18,071 nt of DNA from positions 1-18,071 of the forward strand of contig JAISTL010000057.1 in the NCBI GenBank assembly GCA_031272615.1, read 5' to 3'. A program made the position numbers and the translations under genes. The notes beneath the pieces were generated by a model. The model was given only the letters and a program-made list of their open reading frames with translations, was not told where the DNA came from and searched no databases. Positions 7,816-15,391 of this stretch are shown one piece after another (within the stretch, counting starts at the first letter, position 1; every line of letters starts with the position of its first letter). The stretch comes from Methylobacteriaceae bacterium. Lineage in GTDB: Bacteria; Pseudomonadota; Alphaproteobacteria; Rhizobiales; Beijerinckiaceae.

Positions 7816-8580
7816 ATGAGGACAGGCCTTCAACCGGTGGATTTTGTCGCGTCCGCCGTGCTCAACCTGTTGTACCCTCCGTGCTGCCTGGTGTGCAAAA
7901 CTCCGGTCGACGAGGCGGATTCCCTGTGCCCGGCCTGCTGGCGGCAGATGCGGTTTATCGAAGCGCCGTTCTGCCCGCGCTCCGGAGTTCCCTTCACCTT
8001 TGACACCGGCGAGGGGCTCGTTTCCCCCACCGCTCTGGCCGACCCGCCGGAGTACAATCGCGCCCGCGCCGGAGTGCTCTATGTCGGGACGGCGCGCACT
8101 CTTGTCCATCAGCTGAAGTACCATGACAGCCACAATCTCGCCCCGGGCATGGCGCGCATCATGGCCCACGCCGGGCGGGAACTGCTGGCTGAGGCCGATG
8201 TGCTCATCCCGGTACCGCTGCACTACACCCGGCTGTGGAAGCGACGGTTCAACCAGGCGGCGATTCTGGCGCGGCACATTTCGGCGCTCTCGGGAAAGCC
8301 CTGTGACATGTTCAGTTTGCGCCGGGTCCGGCACACGGCGCCGCAGTTCAGCCGCACGAGGGCGCAGCGCCGGGACAATGTGCGCGCCGCGTTTCAGGTT
8401 GCGGATGAGCGCCGGGACAATGTGCGCGGCAAACGGGTGGTGCTGATTGACGATGTGCTGACCACGGGCGCCACTGTCAACGCCGCCGCCCGCGGCCTGC
8501 TCAGGGCGGGAGCGACCGCCGTCGATGTGCTGACCTTCGCGCTGACGCCGCCGCCGGGCTTGGACCGCGGGGTGCATTGA
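7816..8580 (+). CDS. comF: ComF family phosphoribosyltransferase-like protein
   Basis: ComF-type proteins combine an N-terminal zinc finger with a type I phosphoribosyltransferase fold. In naturally competent bacteria they help internalise DNA; in others the role is unclear. The 254-residue product has Cys24/Cys27 and Cys38/Cys41 in the zinc segment and the PRPP-binding signature VVLIDDVLTTGAT (208-220). The following finger segment reads PFCPRSGVPF, where the family usually has a second cysteine at the serine position, so one finger may be incomplete. RRDNVR occurs twice (185-190 and 199-204) from an exact 20-base DNA repeat 42 bases apart. No strong ribosome binding site is visible before the ATG. 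Its neighbour grxC is the usual one in alphaproteobacteria. Confidence 0.92.
   Translation: MRTGLQPVDFVASAVLNLLYPPCCLVCKTPVDEADSLCPACWRQMRFIEAPFCPRSGVPFTFDTGEGLVSPTALADPPEYNRARAGVLYVGTARTLVHQLKYHDSHNLAPGMARIMAHAGRELLAEADVLIPVPLHYTRLWKRRFNQAAILARHISALSGKPCDMFSLRRVRHTAPQFSRTRAQRRDNVRAAFQVADERRDNVRGKRVVLIDDVLTTGATVNAAARGLLRAGATAVDVLTFALTPPPGLDRGVH
8367..8428 (+). repeat. In-frame 42-base-period direct repeat inside comF
   Basis: Positions 8367-8386 and 8409-8428 are identical over 20 bases and are offset by exactly 42 bases (14 codons), so each encodes RRDNVR in the same frame. This suggests a small tandem duplication directly before the PRPP-binding strand. Confidence 0.7.
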
Positions 8581-8712
8581 CACCGGGCTCTCGGGGGCCG
8601 GGGTTTTCCCGCGGTAAAATCCGTCTCCTCCCCTTGCCACCGCGGGTGGAACGCAATAGTTGTTCCCGGGAATCGTTTTTGCTTTGCCGCCGAACTTGAG
8701 GAGATACCGGTT

Positions 8713-8970
8713 ATGGCCGCTGTTGTTGTCTATTCCAAAAACAGATGCCCCTATTGTGACCGCGCCAAGGCGCTGTTGAAGCGCAAGGGCGTCGCCTATA
8801 CGGAGATCAACGTCGAAGAGCACCCGGACAAGCTCCCCGAGATGCTCGCCCGCTCCGAAGGCCGCCGGACGTTTCCGCAGATCATCATCAATGACAAGGC
8901 GGTCGGCGGCTCCGACGACATCCACGCCCTGGATCGTGAAGGCAAGCTGGATCAGTTGCTGGCGGGCTGA
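8713..8970 (+). CDS. grxC: Glutaredoxin 3
   Basis: This 85-residue dithiol glutaredoxin reduces disulfides and glutathione mixed disulfides in the cytoplasm using glutathione. The active site CPYC is at residues 12-15, preceded by VVVYSKNR. The cis-proline glutathione-binding turn is TFPQ (53-56; TVPQ in most homologues) and GGSDD (65-69) completes the glutathione site. GAGGAG at 8698-8703 is a good ribosome binding site for this ATG. It follows comF by 132 bases and converges on the GH31 gene. Confidence 0.96.
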   Translation: MAAVVVYSKNRCPYCDRAKALLKRKGVAYTEINVEEHPDKLPEMLARSEGRRTFPQIIINDKAVGGSDDIHALDREGKLDQLLAG

Positions 8971-9012
8971 GATTGACGCGGGCAGTCACGCACCGCCAGC
9001 GCGTCCGCTGCG

Positions 9013-11421
9013 TTACGCCGGAACGATCTTCAATCGGCGGATTTCTCCGTCGATAGTATCCTCGACAATCCTGAAGTCGGTCACCCGCACCGGGCGTTGC
9101 TCCGTTGCCGGAAGCGTCAGGGTAGTGCACACCGGCAGCGACTTCGCCGGCCCCTCGTACTCGAATTCCACCGAGAGTCCGTCGGTTTGCGCCGTCCCCT
9201 TGAGGATGAGGCGCGACGGCTTTCCGCTTCCGGTCACCGCGCTTTCGCCGTCGTCTTCAAAGCTTTCTCCGAAAAAGGTTCCAGCGTTTTTCGGCGGGAA
9301 GATCATGAAGCCGCGCTCGTCGGGCATGGCTTTGAAATGAAGCTCGGCGGCGTTGAACGGCAGCGCGGCGCCCTCGCGCGCCATGAGCGGCGGTCTGTCG
9401 AAGGGGGCCGGCAGGGTTACGCTTTGGCCGCCGGGGTAATGGTCGCCGCGCCAGAAATCATACCAGCCGGTTCCGGCCGGAAGATAGACCTCGCGCGCGT
9501 CTTTCCCCGGTTCGACCACCGGCGCCTGCAGCAGCGCGGCGCCGATCATCAGGTCATCGTTAGCCTCGAAACAACGGGAATCGTGCGGGAATTCCAGGAA
9601 TGTCGGCCGGATGAACGGCTCGTAATTCAAGCGGTAGCGCCACAGCAACGAATAGAGATACGGCAGCATCGCATAGCGGAAACGGATGAGATCCCGTACA
9701 TGCCCGGTGACGGCAGGGTGCATCCACGGCTCGTTGACCGTGCCGTCGTCATTCCACGAGTGAATCGAAAACCGCGGCTGCAGCACACAGGATTGCACCC
9801 AGCGCACAAAAAGCTCCGGGTCCGGCGACGGCCCGGAGAAGCCGCCGACATCGTTACCGATGTTGGAAATGCCCGACAGGGACAGGCCGATGCTCATCTT
9901 GATGTTGTACTTGACGGTTTCCCAGCTGGTGTAGTTGTCACCGGACCATGTCTGGACATACCGGTGCATACCGGTGGCTCCGGCGCGCGACACCAGAAAC
10001 GGGCGCTTCTGCGGTGCGTAGGCCCGCTGGGCCTGATGCGAGGCGCGAATCATCAACAGGGTGTGCAGGCTTTTGGCTTCCGCCGCCGGGCGCGGCGCGC
10101 CGAAACTGTCGGCCACCGCCGTTTCGCTCCAGATTTCAAATTCGTTGTTGTCGTTCCAGGTCGCCGCCATGCCGTAATCCAGCAGCGCCTCCGTCACATG
10201 AGCGCGCCACCACGCCTGGGCCGCCGGATTGGTGAAATCGAGATAAGCGCCGACTTCATCCCAGAACTGCACCATTTCCGGGCCGCCGTCCGCCGCCTTG
10301 ACGAACAGCCCGAGGTTTTTCGCCTCGTCAAACAGCGGGTGGTCCTGCAGCAGGCAGGGCTTGATATTGGGAATGAGGCGCACGCCATGCTCGAGATACC
10401 GGGCGACAAAGCCCTTCGGGTCCGGGAATTTGTCGCGGTTCCAGTTGAAGACGTACCGCTTGGCGCCGATGGAAGTGTAGCCCGACGAGAGGTGAAACGA
10501 CGAGCACAGAATATCGTGTTCGGCGCACTTGTCGAGAAATCCGTCCATTTTCTGCTGGGCATCCGGGGCTTCGGTATAGGACATGGTCGAGCCGGAATAA
10601 CCCAGCGCCCATTTCGGCGACATGGCAGGACGCCCGGTGAGCCAGGTGAACCGGCGCACGATGTCGGTGAGGGTGTCGCCGCCGATGACGTAATAGTCGA
10701 GGTCACCGGCCTCGGCGACGAAATAGCGGTAATGGCCGTGGTAATTGTCCATTTCCCGCCCCATGTCGAAGGCGCAGTCGGCATGGGTGTCGTAGTAGAG
10801 GCCGACGGGCAGGCGCTGCTGTTTCGACCAGGTGATGTAGAACGGGATGTGCTTGTAGAGCGGGTCGGTGGTTCTGGCGCTGTAGCCCATGGCGTCGAAA
10901 TTGACCATGGTATAGCGCCCGCCGGCGCGGTCGGTTTCGCCGGCCCGTTCGCCCAGCCCGAAATACATCTCGCCCTCCGGCCGGTTGAGATAGTGGTAGA
11001 CCCGCTTGTCCCACCAGCCGAAATTGTAGCTCTGGGTGGAGCGGTCGGCGAGAATGTCGATGGCCTTGCCGCCGGAGAGCCACTGCCAGCGGCAGAACAA
11101 CCCGTCGAGGGCGACGGTGAGGATGAGCCGCCCGGTTTTGACGACGAGGGTGTCATCGGCGCCCTCGACGGAATAGGCGGGGCAGGAAAAGCCCGACAGG
11201 TCAAAACGGTCGCGGCCGGTGTCGGCCACGTCCTCGGCGCCCGGCGCCACCGCCCAGCCGCGGGGATGGTGCAGCACGCCGCCCGGCAGAACCATCACCC
11301 GGATGATATCCTCTTCCAGCACAAAGATATGCGCCACATGCCCTTCCGGAGAGCTGAGCGTGATGCGCGCCCCCTCCGGTTTCCCCGGTGTGAACCGGGG
11401 AGCCTTTGCCATTGTTGTCAT
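9013..11421 (-). CDS. Glycoside hydrolase family 31 alpha-glycosidase, cytoplasmic
   Basis: This 802-residue GH31 retaining glycosidase has no signal peptide. It has an N-terminal beta-sandwich ending in MYFGLGERAG (residues 152-161), a TIM barrel starting near SPKWALGYSGS (268-278), and C-terminal beta domains. The predicted nucleophile is Asp424 in AATWNDNNEFEIW, and the acid/base is Asp495 in TWSGDNYTSW. The nucleophile motif lacks the usual WxDMNEP form, so its subfamily and substrate (glucosyl, xylosyl, sulfoquinovosyl or uronosyl) cannot be read directly. The start at 11421 is chosen because AAGGAG lies 6 bases upstream, inside the 25-base gap after dctM; an ATG at 11463 would overlap dctM. 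Co-transcription with TRAP membrane subunits suggests an imported acidic alpha-glycoside as substrate (inference). Confidence 0.93.
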   Translation of the reverse strand: MTTMAKAPRFTPGKPEGARITLSSPEGHVAHIFVLEEDIIRVMVLPGGVLHHPRGWAVAPGAEDVADTGRDRFDLSGFSCPAYSVEGADDTLVVKTGRLILTVALDGLFCRWQWLSGGKAIDILADRSTQSYNFGWWDKRVYHYLNRPEGEMYFGLGERAGETDRAGGRYTMVNFDAMGYSARTTDPLYKHIPFYITWSKQQRLPVGLYYDTHADCAFDMGREMDNYHGHYRYFVAEAGDLDYYVIGGDTLTDIVRRFTWLTGRPAMSPKWALGYSGSTMSYTEAPDAQQKMDGFLDKCAEHDILCSSFHLSSGYTSIGAKRYVFNWNRDKFPDPKGFVARYLEHGVRLIPNIKPCLLQDHPLFDEAKNLGLFVKAADGGPEMVQFWDEVGAYLDFTNPAAQAWWRAHVTEALLDYGMAATWNDNNEFEIWSETAVADSFGAPRPAAEAKSLHTLLMIRASHQAQRAYAPQKRPFLVSRAGATGMHRYVQTWSGDNYTSWETVKYNIKMSIGLSLSGISNIGNDVGGFSGPSPDPELFVRWVQSCVLQPRFSIHSWNDDGTVNEPWMHPAVTGHVRDLIRFRYAMLPYLYSLLWRYRLNYEPFIRPTFLEFPHDSRCFEANDDLMIGAALLQAPVVEPGKDAREVYLPAGTGWYDFWRGDHYPGGQSVTLPAPFDRPPLMAREGAALPFNAAELHFKAMPDERGFMIFPPKNAGTFFGESFEDDGESAVTGSGKPSRLILKGTAQTDGLSVEFEYEGPAKSLPVCTTLTLPATEQRPVRVTDFRIVEDTIDGEIRRLKIVPA

Positions 11422-11446
11422 GGCTGTCTCCTTGAAAGCCGTCGGC

Positions 11447-12766
11447 TCAGTTAACCGGAACATAGCCCAGCGCCAGTTTCGGCAGCGCCAGGGAAAGGTC
11501 CGGAATGAAGGTTACCATCATCAACGTGAGGATCATCACCGCGAAGAAGGGGAAAATGCGTCCCAACACCCGGTCGATGGACACCCCGGCGACGGAGCAG
11601 CCGACGAACAGCGCGCTGCCGACCGGCGGCGTACAGATGCCGATGCACAGGTTGAAGACGATCATCACGCCGAAATGCACCGGGTCGACGCCGAGCTGTT
11701 GGGTGACGGGAAGGAAAATCGGCGTGAACACCAGCAGCGCCGGGGTCATGTCCATGAAGGTGCCGACCACCAGCAGCAGGATGTTGATGAACAGCAGCAG
11801 CACGAACTTGTTCTCGGACAGGCCGAGCAGCGTGTCGCTGACGGTATAGGGAATGTCGGCGTTGGTCATGGCCCAGGCCATGGCGCTGGAAACGCCGATC
11901 AATATCAGCACGATGGCGGTGGTGACGGCCGACTCCAGCAGCACGCGGGGCAGGTCGCTCACCTTCATTTCCCGGTAAATCACGAGAGTCAGCACCAGGG
12001 TATAGACGACGGCAAGCGACGCGGCTTCGGTGGCGGTGCAGACGCCGAGGATGATGCCGCCCATGATGATGATAATCAACCCGAGGGACGGCAGCGCCGC
12101 CCAGGTGGTGAGCAGCGCCTCCTTGAGGCCGGGGAACCCGATGACCTTGTATCCTTCTTTCTTGGCCATGACATAGGCGACGACCATGACGCCGAGCCCC
12201 ATGAGGATTCCGGGAATGTATCCGGCGACGAACAGCGCGGCGATGGAGGTGCCGCCGGAAATCAGCGAATAGACGATGAAGGCGTTGCTGGGCGGAATCA
12301 GCAGGCCCGTCGGGCACGAGCAGATGTTGACGGAAGCGGAATAGGCCGGGTCATAGCCCTCCTTTTCCTGCAGCGGCGCCATCATGCCGCCGACCGCGGC
12401 GCCCGCGGCCACCGCCGAACCGGAGAGCGCGCCGAACAGCATGTTGGCGAGGACATTGCAATGGGCGAGAGCGCCGGGAATCCAGCCGACGATGATTTTG
12501 GCGAAATTCACCAGACGCAGGGCCAGGCCGCCGCGATTCATGATGTTGCCGGCCAGGATGAAGAACGGAATGGCGAGAAGGGAGAAGGTGTCGAGGCCGC
12601 CGGCCATTTTCTGGGCGATGACAAACACCGCCTGGTCGACGCCGATGGCCAGGCCGATGGTTACCAGTGACGCCAGACCGATGGCGAAGGTGATGGGCAT
12701 TCCCACCACCAGCAGAACCCCGAAGGTTCCGAATAACGCGATGATGCTGATCCATTCGCTGCTCAT
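11447..12766 (-). CDS. dctM: TRAP transporter large membrane subunit, DctM type
   Basis: This 439-residue, about 12-helix membrane protein forms the sodium-coupled channel of a TRAP importer. It begins MSSEWISIIALFGTFGVLLV, and FALSG-type re-entrant sequence appears as MLFGALSGSAVAAGAAVGG, a hallmark of DctM. The frame is open further upstream, but the ATG at 12766 has GGAGGAG before it and overlaps the dctQ stop in an ATGA junction, indicating translational coupling. GH31 follows 25 bases downstream, so the three genes are one transcript. Confidence 0.95.
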   Translation of the reverse strand: MSSEWISIIALFGTFGVLLVVGMPITFAIGLASLVTIGLAIGVDQAVFVIAQKMAGGLDTFSLLAIPFFILAGNIMNRGGLALRLVNFAKIIVGWIPGALAHCNVLANMLFGALSGSAVAAGAAVGGMMAPLQEKEGYDPAYSASVNICSCPTGLLIPPSNAFIVYSLISGGTSIAALFVAGYIPGILMGLGVMVVAYVMAKKEGYKVIGFPGLKEALLTTWAALPSLGLIIIIMGGIILGVCTATEAASLAVVYTLVLTLVIYREMKVSDLPRVLLESAVTTAIVLILIGVSSAMAWAMTNADIPYTVSDTLLGLSENKFVLLLFINILLLVVGTFMDMTPALLVFTPIFLPVTQQLGVDPVHFGVMIVFNLCIGICTPPVGSALFVGCSVAGVSIDRVLGRIFPFFAVMILTLMMVTFIPDLSLALPKLALGYVPVN

Positions 12767-13284
12767 ATGACGTCTCCTCCCTTTGCCCCGTCTGTTGCCG
12801 TCGCGGCGTTCGCGTCGGGGTTCAGACATTCCAGAACGTGATTGATGCCGAACAGCACGATGCAGACGCCGCCGATGGGCAGCGCCGTGTACACCCAGCC
12901 CATCGGAACGCGCAGCACCGGGGAAACCTGCCCGGTGGCCAGAGTCTTGGTGACGATGTCGAGCCCGCCCCATACCATCACCGACAGGGCGAAGGCGATG
13001 ACGCCGAGCTCCAGCACCAGTTCCAGTTTCCGTTTGCCGCCGGCGGGCAGTTTGTTGATGAACAAATCCACCGCCAGGTGCTTGCGGATGCCGGAAACGT
13101 AAGCGGCGCCGACGATGCCGAGCCAAATCAGCATGAAGCGGGCGATCTCGTCGGTGGCGCTGTTTTGGATGGCCGGGATATAACGGCCGGAAACCTGCCA
13201 GACGACGACAACGGTCATCAAGCCGAGCAGGGCGATCAGCAGATAGGCGAGAAACAGGCTGATCTTGCGGCAGAGTGTATGCAT
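12763..13284 (-). CDS. dctQ: TRAP transporter small membrane subunit, DctQ type
   Basis: This 173-residue protein has four hydrophobic helices, starting with a long one after MHTLCRKISLFLAYLLIAL. It carries the family segment DEIARFMLIWLGIVGAAYVS with the conserved acidic Glu/Arg pair, then RKHLAVDLF. DctQ supports DctM and contacts the binding protein. AAGGAGG sits 5 bases upstream of the ATG. It is the first gene of the dctQ-dctM-GH31 operon. The partner binding protein dctP is on the opposite strand across a 267-base regulatory region. Confidence 0.93.
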   Translation of the reverse strand: MHTLCRKISLFLAYLLIALLGLMTVVVVWQVSGRYIPAIQNSATDEIARFMLIWLGIVGAAYVSGIRKHLAVDLFINKLPAGGKRKLELVLELGVIAFALSVMVWGGLDIVTKTLATGQVSPVLRVPMGWVYTALPIGGVCIVLFGINHVLECLNPDANAATATDGAKGGDVI

Positions 13285-13345
13285 CGTATCCTCCTTGAGG
13301 TGAGCGGCGTTCCTCTGTGTGTTTTCTCTAAAACTGTTCTAAAGA

Positions 13346-13361
13346 GGTCTGATGACAGACC
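13346..13361. promoter_or_regulatory. Perfect inverted repeat upstream of the dctP -10 box
   Basis: GGTCTG (13346-13351) and CAGACC (13356-13361) are perfect inverted arms around ATGA. The centre lies about 40 bases before the predicted dctP transcription start, the usual position of a class II activator site. It shares the GGTnTGA core with the nearby operators, so it may be another site for the same regulator or one for a separate activator. Confidence 0.4.
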
Positions 13362-13380
13362 GGTGAAATTCCTCACGTTC

Positions 13381-13386
13381 TATAAT
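13381..13386 (+). promoter_or_regulatory. Consensus -10 box for dctP-gntR
   Basis: TATAAT is an exact -10 hexamer on the plus strand, with no recognisable -35 at 16-18 bases, as at activated promoters. The predicted start, near 13393, falls in the centre of the operator. This would leave a leader of about 160 bases before dctP. Confidence 0.35.
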
Positions 13387-13399
13387 TTGGTTTGACCAA
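13387..13399. promoter_or_regulatory. GntR/UxuR-type operator between dctP and dctQ
   Basis: TTGGTTTGACCAA is an inverted repeat (TTGGT/ACCAA) matching the form TTGG-N5-CCAA found again upstream of uxuA. It resembles known ExuR/UxuR and FadR-subfamily operators. It overlaps the predicted promoters of both divergent operons, so one bound regulator could silence both. Confidence 0.7.
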
Positions 13400-13551
13400 T
13401 TCCCCAAGAGATTCCGGGTGCGTCAAAACAACGCACTTGGAATTTTTCTTTATTCTCTTGATTTTCGCTGAAATGTCCAATAGGGACGAGGCGTGTGCAC
13501 AGCACCAAAGATATCAGACCACTTGATTCAATCATCAGAGAAAGTCCCATC

Positions 13552-14520
13552 ATGTCAGTCCGTACAATTCTCATTGCCGGCGCGTTAGGTTCGCTGCTGT
13601 TCAGCGGCGTCGCCGAGGCGCAAACCCTGAAACTCTCCCATAATCTCGATCGCAACCATCCGGCGCACAAGGCCATGGAATTCATGGCGAAGCGGGCGGG
13701 CGAGCTCTCCGGCGGCGAGGTGAAAATCCGTGTCTATCCCAATGCCGAATTGGGCAGCCAGCGGGAATCGCTGGAGCTCGTGCAGAACGGCACCCTGGCG
13801 CTCGCCAAGTCCAATGCCGCCGAACTCGAGGCGTTCGAGCCGATCTACGGCGCGTTCAATCAACCGTATATCTTCAAGGATCGTGAACACTTCTACCGTG
13901 TGCTGCTGTCGGATGCCGGGCGCAAGGTGCTGGACGCCTCCAAGGACAAGGGCTTTATTGGTCTGGCCTATTACGACTCCGGTTCCCGCAGCTTCTACGG
14001 CAAGAAGCCCTTCAACACCCCCGATGATCTCAAGGGCTTGAAGGTGCGCGTGCAGCCGAGCCCGTCGGCCATCGAGCTCATTGAAACCCTTGGCGCGCAA
14101 CCGGTTTCTCTCGCTTACGGCGAGTTGTACACCGCGCTGCAGCAGGGCCTGGTGGACGCCGCGGAAAACAATATCACCGCCATGACCCTCGGCCGCCACG
14201 GCGAAGTCGCCAAGTTTTATTCCAAGGATGAGCACACCCGCATCCCGGATGTGCTTGTCATTTCCACGAAAGTGTGGGAAGGGTTGACCGACAAACAGCG
14301 TGACGCCCTGCGCCAGGCGGCGGTCGATTCGATGTTGAACATGAAGGACCTGTGGGCTCAGTCCGAAGAGCTGGAGGCCAAGAACACCGAGGCGATGGGT
14401 GTGACGCTGGTTACGCCGGATATGGACTCTTTTGTGAAAAAGGTTCAACCAATTTATGATCGCCTGCAGAAGGAAGCTCCCGATATCTACTCCCTGATCG
14501 AAGAGTTCAAGAAACTGTAA
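13552..14520 (+). CDS. dctP: TRAP transporter periplasmic solute-binding protein, DctP type
   Basis: This 322-residue secreted protein captures the substrate for the DctQM channel. A signal peptide MSVRTILIAGALGSLLFSGVA ends at AEA-QT (cleavage near residue 23). The mature protein has the DctP pattern: GGEVKIRVYPNAELGSQRE (54-72), SGSRSFYG (143-150), LKGLKVRVQPSPS (160-172) with Arg166 as the expected carboxylate-binding residue, and GLVDAAENN (199-207). This subgroup commonly binds hexuronates and other sugar acids. The ATG at 13552 was chosen over a GTG at 13495 because it starts the signal peptide and has GAGAAAG upstream. gntR follows after 20 bases. Confidence 0.94.
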   Translation: MSVRTILIAGALGSLLFSGVAEAQTLKLSHNLDRNHPAHKAMEFMAKRAGELSGGEVKIRVYPNAELGSQRESLELVQNGTLALAKSNAAELEAFEPIYGAFNQPYIFKDREHFYRVLLSDAGRKVLDASKDKGFIGLAYYDSGSRSFYGKKPFNTPDDLKGLKVRVQPSPSAIELIETLGAQPVSLAYGELYTALQQGLVDAAENNITAMTLGRHGEVAKFYSKDEHTRIPDVLVISTKVWEGLTDKQRDALRQAAVDSMLNMKDLWAQSEELEAKNTEAMGVTLVTPDMDSFVKKVQPIYDRLQKEAPDIYSLIEEFKKL

Positions 14521-14540
14521 GTCAGGCTTTGGGTTCAAAC

Positions 14541-15335
14541 ATGATGAATACGGAATCGCGCCCCGAGGGCCAGCGTCTTTATCAACAGGTCGGCGAAGAG
14601 TTGCGCCGGGCGTTGGAGCGCGGCGACTATAAAATCGGGGAGCGGCTTCCGCCGGAACGGGATATCGCCGAACGGTTCAACGTGAGCCGTTCGGTGGTCC
14701 GTGAAGCCTTCATTCTCCTGGAACTGCAAAATCTCATCGATATCCGGCACGGGTCGGGGGTGTACGTCACCGGCGTCCCGGCGCCGTCAGACAAATCCGG
14801 CGATGAGGAAAGCATTGTCCGCAACGATGTCGGGCCGTTTGAACTGTTGCAGGCCCGGCAGTTGCTGGAAAGCAACATCGCGGCGTTCGCGGCGACTCAA
14901 ATCACCAAAACCGACCTTGTCGCCATGCGCGCCGCCTTGGAGCAGGAGCGCGAGAAACTCAGCCGCGGCGACACCGATTACACCGCCGACGAGGAGTTCC
15001 ACAAGCTCATCGCCCGGGCGACTCAGAACGGCCTGATGCTGGAAATGGTGGAACTGCTGTGGAAGCGCCGTCTCAACAGCCCGATGTGGAACCGGCTGCA
15101 CGTGCATATCATCGACCAGGGTTACCGCAAGAAATGGCAGCAGGACCACCTCGCCATTCTCAACGCGCTGCAGCTCAGGGATTCCGCCCGGGCGCGCCAG
15201 ACCATGTGGCAGCACCTGGAAAACGTCAAACAGACGCTGTTGAAGCTCTCCGATGTGGATGACCCGGAGTTTGACGGTTATCTGTTCAGCACCAATCCGC
15301 TGGTTCCGGAACACCCCCTGCATTCGCTCGACTGA
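14541..15335 (+). CDS. GntR family (FadR subfamily, FCD domain) regulator, UxuR/ExuR-like
   Basis: This 264-residue DNA-binding regulator has an N-terminal winged helix (about residues 12-76). The hallmark segment GERLPPERDIAERFNVSRSV is followed by REAF and the wing IRHGSGVYV. The FCD effector domain carries the likely metal ligands Asp150 and His154 (in ADEEFHKLIARATQN), His203 and His225. The pattern matches UxuR/ExuR-type repressors that release DNA when bound to uronate intermediates. Two start methionines are adjacent (14541 and 14544), and no strong ribosome binding site is seen, so translation may be coupled to dctP 20 bases upstream. The likely targets are the TTGG-N5-CCAA sites at 13387 and 17439, the first giving autoregulation. 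Confidence 0.9.
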   Translation: MMNTESRPEGQRLYQQVGEELRRALERGDYKIGERLPPERDIAERFNVSRSVVREAFILLELQNLIDIRHGSGVYVTGVPAPSDKSGDEESIVRNDVGPFELLQARQLLESNIAAFAATQITKTDLVAMRAALEQEREKLSRGDTDYTADEEFHKLIARATQNGLMLEMVELLWKRRLNSPMWNRLHVHIIDQGYRKKWQQDHLAILNALQLRDSARARQTMWQHLENVKQTLLKLSDVDDPEFDGYLFSTNPLVPEHPLHSLD

Positions 15336-15375
15336 GTCGACCGACGCGTCCCGATGGAAAACCGGCGCTTCGATT

Positions 15376-15389
15376 GCCCCAGGAGGGGC
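15376..15389. repeat. Short GC hairpin between convergent gntR and SDR genes
   Basis: GCCCC (15376-15380) and GGGGC (15385-15389) pair around an AGGA tetraloop in the 56-base gap. There is no T run on either side, so it is at most a factor-dependent termination or mRNA-end hairpin. Confidence 0.3.
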
Positions 15390-15391
15390 GG

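Larger units (their letters stand above)
13379..13407 (-). promoter_or_regulatory. Candidate dctQMG operon promoter, with operator in the spacer
   Basis: Read on the minus strand, TTGGGG (13402-13407) is the -35 and TATAGA (13379-13384) the -10, with a 17-base spacer. The spacer contains the whole palindromic operator at 13387-13399. The -35 is weak. Confidence 0.4.

Noticed and set aside
8577..8620. TTGACA at the comF stop and TAAAAT before grxC as a grxC promoter
   Set aside because: The two boxes are 32 bases apart, too far for a sigma-70 promoter, and neither has another partner.
6406..8925. Open frame of more than 800 codons on the minus strand across the LarA-like, comF and grxC genes
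   Set aside because: It is antisense to three well-supported genes, has no recognisable domain and no ribosome binding site, and is the usual by-product of high-GC codon use.
9097..11454. Open frame of 785 codons on the plus strand opposite the GH31 gene
   Set aside because: Composition is rich in Gly, Arg, His and Val, with no family features, and it mirrors the GH31 codons; GH31 has catalytic motifs and a good ribosome binding site.
11219..12670. Open frame of 483 codons on the plus strand opposite dctM, rich in Asp, Gln, Gly and His
   Set aside because: It is antisense to a typical TRAP membrane subunit; the hydrophobic codons of dctM read backwards give this hydrophilic repeat-like composition.
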